Source: Oligoflexia bacterium (GTDB taxonomy: Bacteria > Bdellovibrionota > Bacteriovoracia > Bacteriovoracales > Bacteriovoracaceae). Taken from it: a stretch of 64,000 nucleotides of DNA. The stretch lies in assembly GCA_015231955.1 (NCBI GenBank), contig JADGAN010000007.1, positions 62,001 through 126,000 on the forward strand, read 5' to 3'. This document shows, one piece after another, positions 1 to 8,354 of this stretch. The translations under genes were made by a program, and so were the position numbers. Every line of letters begins with the position of its first letter. Position 1 is the first letter of the stretch. A model generated the notes under the pieces. It saw only the letters and a list, made by a program, of their open reading frames with translations. It was not told the DNA's origin and did no database searches.

Positions 1-228
1 AATAAATTGTGCTTCACTTGCGCCTTTAATAAAGTAGCGAGCAAGCGATTCATCATTATAATACCAAAAGGTGGTGGCACCCACCTGGGTCGCCTCTTCA
101 AGAACGCACTTGGCAAGTTCAATAGTGTTTTGTCCTTTATACTCCAAATAGAGCGTCTCACCCTTTTTGAGCTCTGTAGAGTAGTGAATGAGCTGTTTGG
201 CCAATAACTGGTTGCGCTTATCTTTCAT
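1..228 (-). CDS. M29-family aminopeptidase, N-terminal part (runs off window)
   Basis: The reverse strand is open from an ATG at 228 to the window edge, 76 codons, with a strong ribosome site (TGGAGGTA) just upstream. The visible residues begin MKDKRNQLLAKQLIHYS and continue with a KKGETLYLEY stretch. This matches the start of thermophilic-type M29 metallo-aminopeptidases (AmpS/PepT-like), cytoplasmic two-metal enzymes that remove N-terminal residues from peptides. The metal-binding residues lie further on and cannot be checked here. The family call rests only on the N-terminal pattern. The gene is divergent from the acylation cluster at 466. Confidence 0.6.
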   Translation of the reverse strand, partial: MKDKRNQLLAKQLIHYSTELKKGETLYLEYKGQNTIELAKCVLEEATQVGATTFWYYNDESLARYFIKGASEAQFI

Positions 229-313
229 GTTGTACCTCCAAAAAGTATTTTTTTACACTATTAGGTATAGACCAATAGTAATGGCTTGAAAAGCGTTGAA
301 GTTGAAGTGCCAT

Positions 314-335
314 GCAGTTGCGGTTTCGCTACTGC
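314..335. other. small hairpin in divergent intergenic region
   Basis: GCAGT/ACTGC arms enclose a further GCG/CGC pair and a GTTT loop. It lies between the divergent aminopeptidase and GNAT genes. The stretch around it (GTGCCATGCA, then GGTTTCGCT, then GCAAAT) resembles the hairpin at 53274-53338, so the two may be members of a dispersed palindromic repeat. Function unknown. Confidence 0.3.
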
Positions 336-465
336 AAATATTAGTCATAATTCTTATTGTAAATCCTCTTTATTTTATTTATTTTAGCTGCTGTCTCGAT
401 TGCATAAAACGATTTTGTTCAACGCTCATTGTGAAATACTTAACGACCGTGGCAAAGGGAGGTTC

Positions 466-1614
466 ATGCAACTGATAAAAACCACCACTAATGGCCTAGA
501 TTTTTATCGCATTAGCGAGGAGTCTTTTTTCTCCACCTCTTTCCAGCATTTATGGGACGAGTTTCTTGCAGTCATCCCTCATAACTTTTTCCACAACTAC
601 TACTGGCAAAAGCAGTGCTGGGAAATTATTTACAAAAACAAAGGATCTGAACTGCATTGCTATCTGGTGAAGCGTGCAGAAGAGGTCATCGCCATTCTCC
701 CCCTGTACTTGTCTAAAAATAAAAATGTATTTAAGTACCTCTACTCTTTTGATGAGTTACGACTTATAGGTGACGACCCTCTTTCTTGCGGACAGGATCA
801 CCATCTGTTGATTTCAGGACCACACAAACAACAACACATCCTCAGCATCATGGAGTTTTTATTTGAGAGTATCCCGTCGCTAACAAGAGTTCGCTTGGGC
901 CCCTTTCGAGATACTTTAATCGACGATTATAAAAGAGTTTTTAGTGGCAGCTCTTGGGAAAAAAAATGCAGCTCCTCTTTTAAAAACTTCTCCTATCCGA
1001 TACAACTCAAAGAGTCACTTCAGCAACAACTGAAGAGCTGTTCAAAAAAATTTCGCTCCGATTTAAGTGCTAAAAGAAAAAAGCTAACGGCCCTAGGATC
1101 TATCGAACTCCTTTCAATGACGGAAAAGGAGAGTGTCTCCAAGACTTTACAGACAGCAATCTCCTGGTTTACTTGCAGGAGTAATAAAATAAAAAACAAC
1201 ACCTTTGAAGACCCTACGTTTATCACTTTCATAGAAAGAACCATTCCCCAACTAGTTGCCAAGCAAAGTGCTTCTGTGCTCGTACTCAAAGTCAATGACG
1301 ATATCTGTGGCTGCACTGTCAACTTGAATTATAATCACACACAAACAGTTTGCTACTATAATTTCATGAACCCCAATCACTATACACATTTGAGCATAGG
1401 ACAGTTGATGCTTGCTTATACCTTAGAGGAGAATATTAAAGAGGGTAAACAAGTCATGGATTTATGGATTGGTGACTCTTCCTATAAAGAGCACTGGACC
1501 CCGCTAAAGACATCCTTCTATTATCTCGACTTTTACCGCTCTCCTTTGGTAAAAACGCTGTTTGTTTTTTGGGAAAAATTTCGCTCTTATGTTCATCAAT
1601 TAAGGGGGAAGTGA
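466..1614 (+). CDS. GNAT/BioF2-like acyltransferase domain protein (CelD-like)
   Basis: A 382-residue protein of the GNAT-fold 'BioF2-like/CelD' group, which often sits in polysaccharide and envelope clusters. Support comes from the C-terminal block MDLWIGDSSYKEHW near the end, the equivalent of the family's conserved GDxxYKxxW motif, and from a basic KKFRSDLSAKRKK helix mid-protein. An upstream in-frame ATG at 400 exists, but the GGGAGG site at 457-462 points to the ATG at 466. The stop is one base before the MBOAT start, so the two genes are co-transcribed and probably translationally coupled. The substrate is unknown; context suggests an acyl or aminoacyl transfer step for a surface polymer. 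Confidence 0.65.
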   Translation: MQLIKTTTNGLDFYRISEESFFSTSFQHLWDEFLAVIPHNFFHNYYWQKQCWEIIYKNKGSELHCYLVKRAEEVIAILPLYLSKNKNVFKYLYSFDELRLIGDDPLSCGQDHHLLISGPHKQQHILSIMEFLFESIPSLTRVRLGPFRDTLIDDYKRVFSGSSWEKKCSSSFKNFSYPIQLKESLQQQLKSCSKKFRSDLSAKRKKLTALGSIELLSMTEKESVSKTLQTAISWFTCRSNKIKNNTFEDPTFITFIERTIPQLVAKQSASVLVLKVNDDICGCTVNLNYNHTQTVCYYNFMNPNHYTHLSIGQLMLAYTLEENIKEGKQVMDLWIGDSSYKEHWTPLKTSFYYLDFYRSPLVKTLFVFWEKFRSYVHQLRGK

Positions 1615-1615
1615 G

Positions 1616-3097
1616 ATGTTGTTTAACTCATTTAGTTTTTTAGTCTATTTTCCTATCGTCACAACTTTATACTTTTTATTGCCGCATCGATTGCGCTGGC
1701 AAATGCTTTTACTTAGCAGTTGTATCTTTTATATGTGGTTCATTCCCAAATATATCCTTGTCTTGGCGCTCACCATTGTAATCGATTATTTTGCAGGAAT
1801 TTTGATTGAAAGCGCCCCAGCTAAAAGCAAAAAAGTGTACTTGATCGTCAGCATCGTCTCCACTTGCATGGTCTTGTTTGCCTTTAAATATTTTAACTTT
1901 TTTACTGCTAACTTCGCGCTTTTGGCCGATTTTTTCGGTCTGAACTACCCTGCTTACACTTTGGAAATCATCTTGCCCATAGGGCTCTCCTTCCACACCT
2001 TTCAAAGCCTCTCCTACGTCATTGAAGTGTATCGAGGCAACCAGCGGGCAGAACACCATTTTGGCATCTATGCCCTTTACGTCATGTTTTATCCCCAGCT
2101 GGTTGCAGGTCCCATCGAAAGACCGCAAAATTTATTACACCAATTTTATGAAAAGCATACGTTCGATTATGCTCGTATCAGTAGCGGTCTTAAGCTCATG
2201 GCCTTTGGAATGTTTAAGAAGGTGGTCATTGCTGACCGTTTGGCCATCCTTGTAAATCAAGTTTACGACAACCCCACGGCCTATAATGGTCTTGGGCTGA
2301 TCATTGCCACCCTGTTCTTTGCCTTTCAAATTTATTGCGACTTTTCTGGTTACTCCGATATTGCAATTGGTGCAGCAGAGGTCATGGGTTTTAAGTTAAT
2401 GAAAAATTTTGATCGCCCTTACTTTGCCAAATCGATCTCAGAGTTTTGGAAGAGGTGGCACATCTCGCTCTCGACTTGGTTTAAAGATTACCTTTACATC
2501 TCTTTAGGTGGCAACCGCTGCGGCGGTTTGCGGATGTACTTTAACCTCTTCCTCACCTTTTTAGTTAGCGGACTTTGGCATGGGGCCAGTTGGAATTATG
2601 TTATATGGGGTGCCTTGAACGGTTTTTACTTGGTGTTTGCACTAGCTACAGTAAGTCCTAGAGAAAAAATTTGCAAGCTTCTACAAATGCATCGCTACCC
2701 TTTGCTCCTAAAAACTTGGCAAATCTCCATCACCTTTGCTCTTATCGCTTTTTCATGGATTTTCTTTCGAGCACCAGATCTGGCAACAGCACTCTATATT
2801 GTACAACACCTTTTTAATGTGAGTGAACTGAGTAACCTTCTCTTCTCTAGTGCTCAGTTCAATCAGATTACTCTTTTTGGAAACTATACTGGTATGAGTG
2901 GACGAGAACTCTTGTCCGCAATGCTCCTTCTCATGCTTTTAACCGCCATTCATTTAAGACAGCGCCACCACACTATTCGCGAAGAGTTGTCCTTAAGGCC
3001 ATTCTATATTCGCTGGCCACTCTATTATGCTCTAGTGATGTCCATTATCTTTTGGGGAGTCTATGGTGAAAATCAATTTATCTACTTTCAATTCTAA
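1616..3097 (+). CDS. MBOAT family membrane-bound O-acyltransferase (AlgI-like)
   Basis: A polytopic membrane protein of 493 residues starting MLFNSFSFLVYFPIV, the usual opening of AlgI/DltB-type MBOAT proteins. The family signature is clear: FWKRWHISLSTWFKDYLYISLGGNR, followed by SGLWHGASWNYVIWG with the catalytic His. AlgI-type proteins move acyl groups across the inner membrane for O-acetylation of periplasmic or exported polysaccharide. The gene is coupled to the acyltransferase-like gene upstream and overlaps the SGNH-like gene downstream by 35 bases, as in alginate or Dlt-like acylation operons. The acceptor polymer cannot be inferred. Confidence 0.92.
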   Translation: MLFNSFSFLVYFPIVTTLYFLLPHRLRWQMLLLSSCIFYMWFIPKYILVLALTIVIDYFAGILIESAPAKSKKVYLIVSIVSTCMVLFAFKYFNFFTANFALLADFFGLNYPAYTLEIILPIGLSFHTFQSLSYVIEVYRGNQRAEHHFGIYALYVMFYPQLVAGPIERPQNLLHQFYEKHTFDYARISSGLKLMAFGMFKKVVIADRLAILVNQVYDNPTAYNGLGLIIATLFFAFQIYCDFSGYSDIAIGAAEVMGFKLMKNFDRPYFAKSISEFWKRWHISLSTWFKDYLYISLGGNRCGGLRMYFNLFLTFLVSGLWHGASWNYVIWGALNGFYLVFALATVSPREKICKLLQMHRYPLLLKTWQISITFALIAFSWIFFRAPDLATALYIVQHLFNVSELSNLLFSSAQFNQITLFGNYTGMSGRELLSAMLLLMLLTAIHLRQRHHTIREELSLRPFYIRWPLYYALVMSIIFWGVYGENQFIYFQF

Positions 3098-4187
3098 AAC
3101 CGCAAAGAGCAGCAGTGAGCATGAGGTAAGTAAGTTGCTCGCAAGGCTTGCACTCTTTTTTCCACTGGCGGCCTTGATTGTCGGGATCAACTATTTTGTG
3201 GATCCCGCTTCTTTGTATCAAAAGCACGATCGCCACCTCTCTCTTGAAGAAGAGCTTGCTACCATTTTGCTCACTGGAAAAAATGTTGGCAATGTTGGCG
3301 ATTTTGATGAGCGCATTATGCAAAAATATCTTATTGAACAGCAAAAAGTGCCCAATGATCTTGTGATCTTTGGCTCTAGTCGTTCAATGCAGCTAGGAGG
3401 AGAGTTTTTTCCCGGAAAAAAACTTTTAAACAACTCGGTCTCTGGGGCCACGCTGGAAGATTACCTTGGACTCTTTTTTAACTATTATAAAAAGCGCCTC
3501 TTGCCTAAAGTAATTCTTTTAGGCACAGATCCCTGGATCTTCAATGCCAAACATGGCCAGACCCACTGGCGATCGATTGAAGAAGATACCAATAGTATGC
3601 TAGAGGAGTTGCAACTTCCTCCTTTAAACATTGATGAGGATACATTGATCCCCAAGAAATTCCTCAACTTGTTCTCCTTAAGCTATTTTAACCTAGCATT
3701 GAAAAAACTTGGTACTCCTGACTATTTTCCCACAGCGGAAGCGTTTGCTGATTATAATATTCGCTTAAGCGATGGCCGCCTCTCTTATGGCAAGCACTAC
3801 ACCTCACGCACCAGGAGTGAAGTAAGTGCAGATGCTCATAAATATGCCAATGAGAAGGTGGTCTACTCGCTTGGCAACTATCGTAACCTCGATCAGCACT
3901 ATTGTGAGATTTTTGAAAAATTTATTCAAAAACTACAAGCGCTCAAGATCCAAGTCATCTTATTTGTTCCTCCCTACCATCCGCAAACTTACAAGCGATT
4001 AGTCTTGAGAAACGATACCAAAATCATCCTCCAAGCAGAAGACTATTTACGAAGTGTTGCTACTAAGTACCAATTGCCACTGCTTGGATCGAGCAATCCC
4101 TCTCATGACAAGCTTACCGATACCGATTTTCTAGATGGCATGCACTTAAGCGATGCTGGATTAAAAAAGATTTTAGCGACCGAGTAA
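3063..4187 (+). CDS. SGNH-hydrolase-like protein partnered with MBOAT (AlgX/DltD-like role)
   Basis: A 374-residue protein with one N-terminal membrane segment (about residues 25-45, LALFFPLAALIVGINYFV), followed by a periplasmic domain. A GSSRS motif supplies the likely nucleophile Ser (SGNH block I), and a C-terminal DGMHLSDAG supplies the block V Asp-x-x-His pair. The ATG at 3063 lies inside the MBOAT gene and is preceded by GGGGAG. MBOAT partners of this kind complete acyl transfer to the polymer in the periplasm. It resembles DUF1574-type or AlgX/DltD-like proteins; the exact family is uncertain. Confidence 0.7.
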   Translation: MVKINLSTFNSKTAKSSSEHEVSKLLARLALFFPLAALIVGINYFVDPASLYQKHDRHLSLEEELATILLTGKNVGNVGDFDERIMQKYLIEQQKVPNDLVIFGSSRSMQLGGEFFPGKKLLNNSVSGATLEDYLGLFFNYYKKRLLPKVILLGTDPWIFNAKHGQTHWRSIEEDTNSMLEELQLPPLNIDEDTLIPKKFLNLFSLSYFNLALKKLGTPDYFPTAEAFADYNIRLSDGRLSYGKHYTSRTRSEVSADAHKYANEKVVYSLGNYRNLDQHYCEIFEKFIQKLQALKIQVILFVPPYHPQTYKRLVLRNDTKIILQAEDYLRSVATKYQLPLLGSSNPSHDKLTDTDFLDGMHLSDAGLKKILATE

Positions 4188-4316
4188 AAGCTACAACCAT
4201 TAGCTTGTGGTACACAACGTTCCTCAAGTAGGCCTTTATCAGAATATTTCTCCTTATGTACAACTTAAACATGTGCCACAATTAAACATCATATCAATTT
4301 TTTTCCTGGAGTAAAA

Positions 4317-4925
4317 ATGCTACTTCGCTTTCTAGATCGGCAGACCTATGTAAACTTTTTTGTCTTTTTTTCCCTTTTGCTCATCACTCTTTCCACTCTT
4401 TTCACTCTATCCACCTCTACACACGCTAGTGTTAGAAATTTAGGAACAGTTGACGATGGTATTTATCGTGGGGGACGACTCTATGGCCATGTCGATTTTC
4501 AAACGCTCTCTGAGTTAGGAGTCGACACTATCATCAACCTTGAGTATTTTCATAAGGACAGTGCGGCCTTATGCCACCGCTTCAACTTTGATTGCAAGAA
4601 ATATGGCATTTTACTGCTTCCTGTTGTCAGCACTCGCTTTTATCATGAAAGATTTAAGGCGGCCTTCAGGGCGGTTCTTCGGGCCAGAGCAGAAGGAAAA
4701 ACCGTCTTCTTCCACTGCCACCATGGCAGTGATCGCGCAGGAACCTTATCTGCTGCACTCATGATCAGAAAGCGAGTTTGCGGCAAAGATTACGATCCGG
4801 AAAGCTTAAGAAAAGAGATTTCAGATACACTACTCGCCTATGGCTTTAAAGCAAGGTACTTCCCTAACTTATACAAAGAGATTATCTCCTGGACAAAAAA
4901 CCCTCCCACCTGGATCTGTGATTAA
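4317..4925 (+). CDS. secreted/membrane-anchored tyrosine or dual-specificity phosphatase-like protein
   Basis: A 202-residue protein with an N-terminal hydrophobic segment (about residues 12-37) ending in a signal-peptide-like THASV. The Cys-phosphatase loop HCHHGSDRAG at residues 133-142 has the nucleophile Cys134 and Arg140. The context DGIYRGGRL is typical of periplasmic DSP-like proteins. It probably hydrolyses phosphoesters (phosphotyrosine, phosphoinositide or phosphosugar) outside the cytoplasm. It follows the acylation genes after about 130 bases, and a TCCTGGAG-like site precedes the ATG, so it may be transcribed separately. Confidence 0.8.
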   Translation: MLLRFLDRQTYVNFFVFFSLLLITLSTLFTLSTSTHASVRNLGTVDDGIYRGGRLYGHVDFQTLSELGVDTIINLEYFHKDSAALCHRFNFDCKKYGILLLPVVSTRFYHERFKAAFRAVLRARAEGKTVFFHCHHGSDRAGTLSAALMIRKRVCGKDYDPESLRKEISDTLLAYGFKARYFPNLYKEIISWTKNPPTWICD

Positions 4926-5066
4926 ATCTTTCTCTCTTGTAAAAATGAAAAAGAGTATCGCCCAATAGAAAAAATAGATTTGATTTGAATAGACTACTTA
5001 ATGTACAGCTAAATCGCCTGTCCTATTGATAAAAAAGAAACAGGATCAACAGGGAGTTATTAGTAT

Positions 5067-5450
5067 ATGGAACATCAAGTAGAGTTTAAAAATAATCAAG
5101 ATAACGCAAATAATAGAGTTCAAAAGTCACAAATCTACGTCAGTGGGCCCGCTAAGCTCCAGCTCACGCGTATGGGTATTGGTCGAGAAGGGGCCTTGCT
5201 ACGAATTTCAGTATTGCCCGGAGGCTGTTCTGGGATGACCTACTCAGCAAGTATTGAACATTCAGAGCGCGATGCAGATGTGCTCCTCTTCCAAGAAGGT
5301 GGCATCACGGTCATCACTGATGCCAAAAGTGCCTCCTATTTAGAGGAGCTTAGCATCGATTACTCGAATGATCTGATTGCTCCAGGTTTTCGTTTTCAAA
5401 ACCCTAAATCGGTAAAATCTTGTGGCTGTGGGGCCAGTTTTAAAGTGTAA
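5067..5450 (+). CDS. A-type iron-sulfur carrier (HesB/IscA/ErpA family)
   Basis: A 127-residue protein with the A-type carrier pattern: VLPGGCSGMTY, then the C-terminal KSCGCGASF, giving the three conserved cysteines. The first 35 or so residues are a polar extension not needed for the fold. These proteins take up Fe-S clusters and pass them to apo-proteins in the cytoplasm. It lies close to the convergent Mrp ATPase gene, another Fe-S carrier, so the two form a small Fe-S assembly neighbourhood. GGGAG precedes the ATG. Confidence 0.93.
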   Translation: MEHQVEFKNNQDNANNRVQKSQIYVSGPAKLQLTRMGIGREGALLRISVLPGGCSGMTYSASIEHSERDADVLLFQEGGITVITDAKSASYLEELSIDYSNDLIAPGFRFQNPKSVKSCGCGASFKV

Positions 5451-5479
5451 CTGTAGTAGCATAAAAAAGGTGCAAATAG

Positions 5480-5695
5480 ATGGCGGTGCAATCAATTGAA
5501 CTCTTAGGTGGTGAATCTGTTTACTGTATCAATCAGTCACAGCTGCAAAGTGCCTATGAACTCGCTTACAATAATGCTAGCTCCTCTGAAAAGATCCAAG
5601 AGACGCTCCAAGAGCTAGAGTTAAAATTCACACGCAATGAGCGCGCCTCGCTTGCTTTTGTTATGATCGATCGCTTGCTGAAGAACCCAGAGTAA
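5480..5695 (+). CDS. small hypothetical protein downstream of A-type carrier
   Basis: A 71-residue, mainly helical, soluble protein. It begins 29 bases after the Fe-S carrier stop with an AAAAAGGTG-type ribosome site, so it is probably in the same operon. No cysteine cluster or known motif was recognised. Composition and spacing support a real gene; the function is unknown, with an accessory role to the carrier as a context-only guess. Confidence 0.6.
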   Translation: MAVQSIELLGGESVYCINQSQLQSAYELAYNNASSSEKIQETLQELELKFTRNERASLAFVMIDRLLKNPE

Positions 5696-5729
5696 ATCAG
5701 ACTCACACTCATAATAACAATAACAATCA

Positions 5730-7049
5730 TTACCGTAATCCACTTATCTTGCGCAAAAAAGTGTAAGAGTAGATGCTGGAGGTGTGGCCATCACTCCATT
5801 TGATCGCTACCGCATAGTGACCGAGAGGGAAAACCTCCTCGGCATGAATAGAGGGATCAACAGATGCAGGATCTAAGCGCGGCCGACCACTCATCTCATC
5901 CACACAAAGGGCACACTGACAGGCCAGGCGTAGCTGTAAATTCTCCAAGTAGGATTGCTTTTGATCGCGCCACTGAATATGCACCTGTCGCTGATCAAAG
6001 CTTATTGTTGGTAAAGGTGTATCGCTTGCCAAAACCACACCCAACTCTCGCACCAAATTTTCTGCCAGTTGGCGGTTTAAGGGCGTCGATGCATAGTCGT
6101 TAAAAGAGATACTCCTTCTGGCATCGAGAGGAATTTGTGCGAGCGTCTTAAGCCCAAAGCGCTCTGTCAGAGTATCGATGCCTCTGCTATCCGATCCCCC
6201 AAAGATATAGTGCTGCTTCTCACATTGGTCGCAAACAAAGTAGCTCATATTTTCAATAATCCCCAACATCGGGATCTTTAACGTTTCAAACATTAAGATT
6301 CCTTTGGAGACATCTGCTAGCGAGAGTGAAGAACGGGTAGTAACGATCACCGCTCCGGTTAAGCGTACCGCTTGAGAGAGGGTCAACTGGATATCTCCTG
6401 TCCCTGGAGGAAAGTCGATAAAGAGGTAATCGAGCTCACCCCAATCAACTTGGAAAAGGAGTTGTCGAATATAATTTGAGACCATAGGTCCACGCAAGAT
6501 TGCCGGAGTATCGCCAATCAGTAAACCAAAAGAGATCATTTTTACTTGAGTGCTCGGATGGATAATCGGGATCAAGAGTCCCTGTTCATCTTGCCTTAGC
6601 TCTTCCCGATTTAAATCAAAAAGAGTGGGAATACTTGGCCCATAGATATCAGCATCGAGCAGACCAACTTTATGCCCAGAAGCTGCAATCTCTGCGGCCA
6701 AGGTCGCGGCCATAGTCGATTTTCCTACCCCCCCTTTGCACGAGGCCACCGCAATCACATGTTTTACTTTAGATAGAGTTTCGACCTCACGATTTAAAGT
6801 GCGATCACGCGATCCCATAGTGATCGCCACCTCCTTAATCTCAGGAATTGCCATTAACAGTTCACGAGCACGCGTCTCAAACATAGACTTCACTGGACAC
6901 GCTGGAGAGGTCAACTCTATGGTGAAAGAGACCTTCCCCCTCTCCTCTATTTGTAAATTTTTAATAAATCCCAAAGAGACGATATCCCGATGGAGATCGG
7001 GATCAATAATCTTCGATAAGGCCGATAAGATTTTTTCTTGTAGCTTCAT
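5730..7049 (-). CDS. mrp: Mrp/ApbC Fe-S carrier P-loop ATPase with DUF59 and DUF971 domains
   Basis: A three-part protein. A MIP18/DUF59 domain spans about residues 1-85 (IDPDLHRDIVSLGFIK). The Mrp ATPase core has the deviant Walker A ASCKGGVGKST near residue 102, LDADIYGPS, DFPPGTGD and the CDQC pair (FVCDQCEKQ) used for cluster binding. A C-terminal DUF971 domain (about 345-439) contains CQCALCVDE and IKWSDGH. Mrp proteins bind and deliver [4Fe-4S] clusters in the cytoplasm. An upstream TTG at 7058 is in frame, but AGAGG spacing favours ATG 7049. The gene converges on the small ORF after the A-type carrier. Confidence 0.94.
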   Translation of the reverse strand: MKLQEKILSALSKIIDPDLHRDIVSLGFIKNLQIEERGKVSFTIELTSPACPVKSMFETRARELLMAIPEIKEVAITMGSRDRTLNREVETLSKVKHVIAVASCKGGVGKSTMAATLAAEIAASGHKVGLLDADIYGPSIPTLFDLNREELRQDEQGLLIPIIHPSTQVKMISFGLLIGDTPAILRGPMVSNYIRQLLFQVDWGELDYLFIDFPPGTGDIQLTLSQAVRLTGAVIVTTRSSLSLADVSKGILMFETLKIPMLGIIENMSYFVCDQCEKQHYIFGGSDSRGIDTLTERFGLKTLAQIPLDARRSISFNDYASTPLNRQLAENLVRELGVVLASDTPLPTISFDQRQVHIQWRDQKQSYLENLQLRLACQCALCVDEMSGRPRLDPASVDPSIHAEEVFPLGHYAVAIKWSDGHTSSIYSYTFLRKISGLR

Positions 7050-7279
7050 AATCAACAACCTCTGTACGCTAAGAATTAGTGTTACACTATTTTATGAAAG
7101 ATAAAAAAGCAGAAGAACACTCGATTTTTTCTATCGGGCGATAGCCGACGTCCTCCGATGCCCCCGACCAGTCTAAGCTTACAAATATTGAATTACCCCA
7201 TTGCCAATGGTGATTTTACTATTCTATAGAAAAGCACAACATTATAAAATCTACTCACCGTTTACCAAGGAGATTTTTT

Positions 7280-8251
7280 ATGAAAGCAGTTCAAGTCGCC
7301 AAAACTGGAGGCACTGAAGAGTTACAACTAAAAGAGGTCGCAACTCTTATCCCCGATCAGGGACAAATCGTAGTGCAAGTAAAGGCCGCAGGTGTTAATC
7401 CTGTGGACACCTATATTCGCGCTGGACACTATCCTTTGTCGCTTGATTTTCCCTATACTCCTGGCTTTGATGGAGCAGGCATTATTAAGCTCATAGCACC
7501 AGATCTCCATGGCAAGATTAATCTCAATATTGGAGACAGAGTCTATATCGCGAGATCACTAAGTGGCACTTATGCGGAGGAGGCCCTCTGCCTCCCTTCA
7601 CAACTCTACCCTCTTCCAGATCACATCACTTTTGCCCAAGGTGCTGCCATCAACATTCCTTATATGACTGCCTATCGCGCCCTCTTTCATAAGGCCAATG
7701 CCCTTCCTGGGGAGTGGGTGCTCATTCATGGTGCCAGCGGAGGCGTAGGCATCGCCTGCTTGCAATTTGCACGCTCCAGAGGATTCAAAACCATTGGTAC
7801 TGCTAGCAGCATTGAAGGGCAACAGCTAGTGAAAGAGATGGGTGCCCATTTTGTCTTAGACCACTCCCAAGATGGGTACTTGGAAGAGATTTCCAACATC
7901 ACTCAAAAACGAGGTGTCGACGTCATTGTCGAGATGTTGGCCAATAAAAATTTGCAAAACGATCTGGCGCTACTGGCCCCCAAAGGCCGCATCGTTGTTG
8001 TTGGCAGTAGAGGCCCCATTGAAATTAATCCGCGCCTGCTAATGGCGCAAGAGAGCTCGATCCTTGGATTACTTAACATTCACGTCTTAGAAGAAGAGGC
8101 GTTTCGTATCCATACTGCAATTGTGAGCGGCCTCCAAAACCGTATCCTAAACCCTGTGATCGCACGTGAACTTCCTCTCTCCAAGGCCGCTGAAGCACAT
8201 ACCACCATCATGGAATCCAAGGCCCATGGAAAAATCGTTTTAATCCCTTAA
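7280..8251 (+). CDS. quinone oxidoreductase, zinc-free MDR family (zeta-crystallin-like)
   Basis: A 323-residue protein showing the NADPH:quinone reductase pattern: GVNPVDTYIRAGHY near the N-terminus, PYTPGFDGAG, and the nucleotide-binding loop HGASGGVG at about residues 150-157. The cysteine ligands of zinc alcohol dehydrogenases are absent. It is a cytoplasmic NADPH-dependent reductase of quinones or enones; the physiological substrate is unknown. The ATG follows AAGGAG. It is monocistronic, and its stop abuts an octamer repeat and a hairpin. Confidence 0.9.
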   Translation: MKAVQVAKTGGTEELQLKEVATLIPDQGQIVVQVKAAGVNPVDTYIRAGHYPLSLDFPYTPGFDGAGIIKLIAPDLHGKINLNIGDRVYIARSLSGTYAEEALCLPSQLYPLPDHITFAQGAAINIPYMTAYRALFHKANALPGEWVLIHGASGGVGIACLQFARSRGFKTIGTASSIEGQQLVKEMGAHFVLDHSQDGYLEEISNITQKRGVDVIVEMLANKNLQNDLALLAPKGRIVVVGSRGPIEINPRLLMAQESSILGLLNIHVLEEEAFRIHTAIVSGLQNRILNPVIARELPLSKAAEAHTTIMESKAHGKIVLIP

Positions 8252-8279
8252 GGTGAGTAGGTGAGTAGGTGAGTAGGTG
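8251..8279. repeat. octamer tandem repeat (AGGTGAGT x3 plus partial copy)
   Basis: Three perfect copies of an 8-bp unit plus five bases of a fourth begin at the last base of the quinone-reductase stop codon and run into the left arm of the hairpin at 8276-8339. A similar 8-bp triplication occurs at 29161-29184, with a different unit. Confidence 0.8.
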
Positions 8280-8339
8280 CCATCCGACATTTGGGACTCG
8301 ACATGTAAGCACAGCAAGTCCCAAAAAACGGCTGGCACC
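8276..8339. other. two-part hairpin between convergent genes
   Basis: Outer arms GGTGCCA (8276-8282) and TGGCACC (8333-8339), a short CCG/CGG pair, and inner arms TTTGGGACT (8290-8298) and AGTCCCAAA (8317-8325) surround an 18-base loop. No T-tract follows on either strand, so it looks more like a REP-type palindrome or structured RNA than a classical intrinsic terminator. It lies between the convergent quinone-reductase and CAP-ricin genes. Confidence 0.65.
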
Positions 8340-8354
8340 ATATTCTCCATATTC

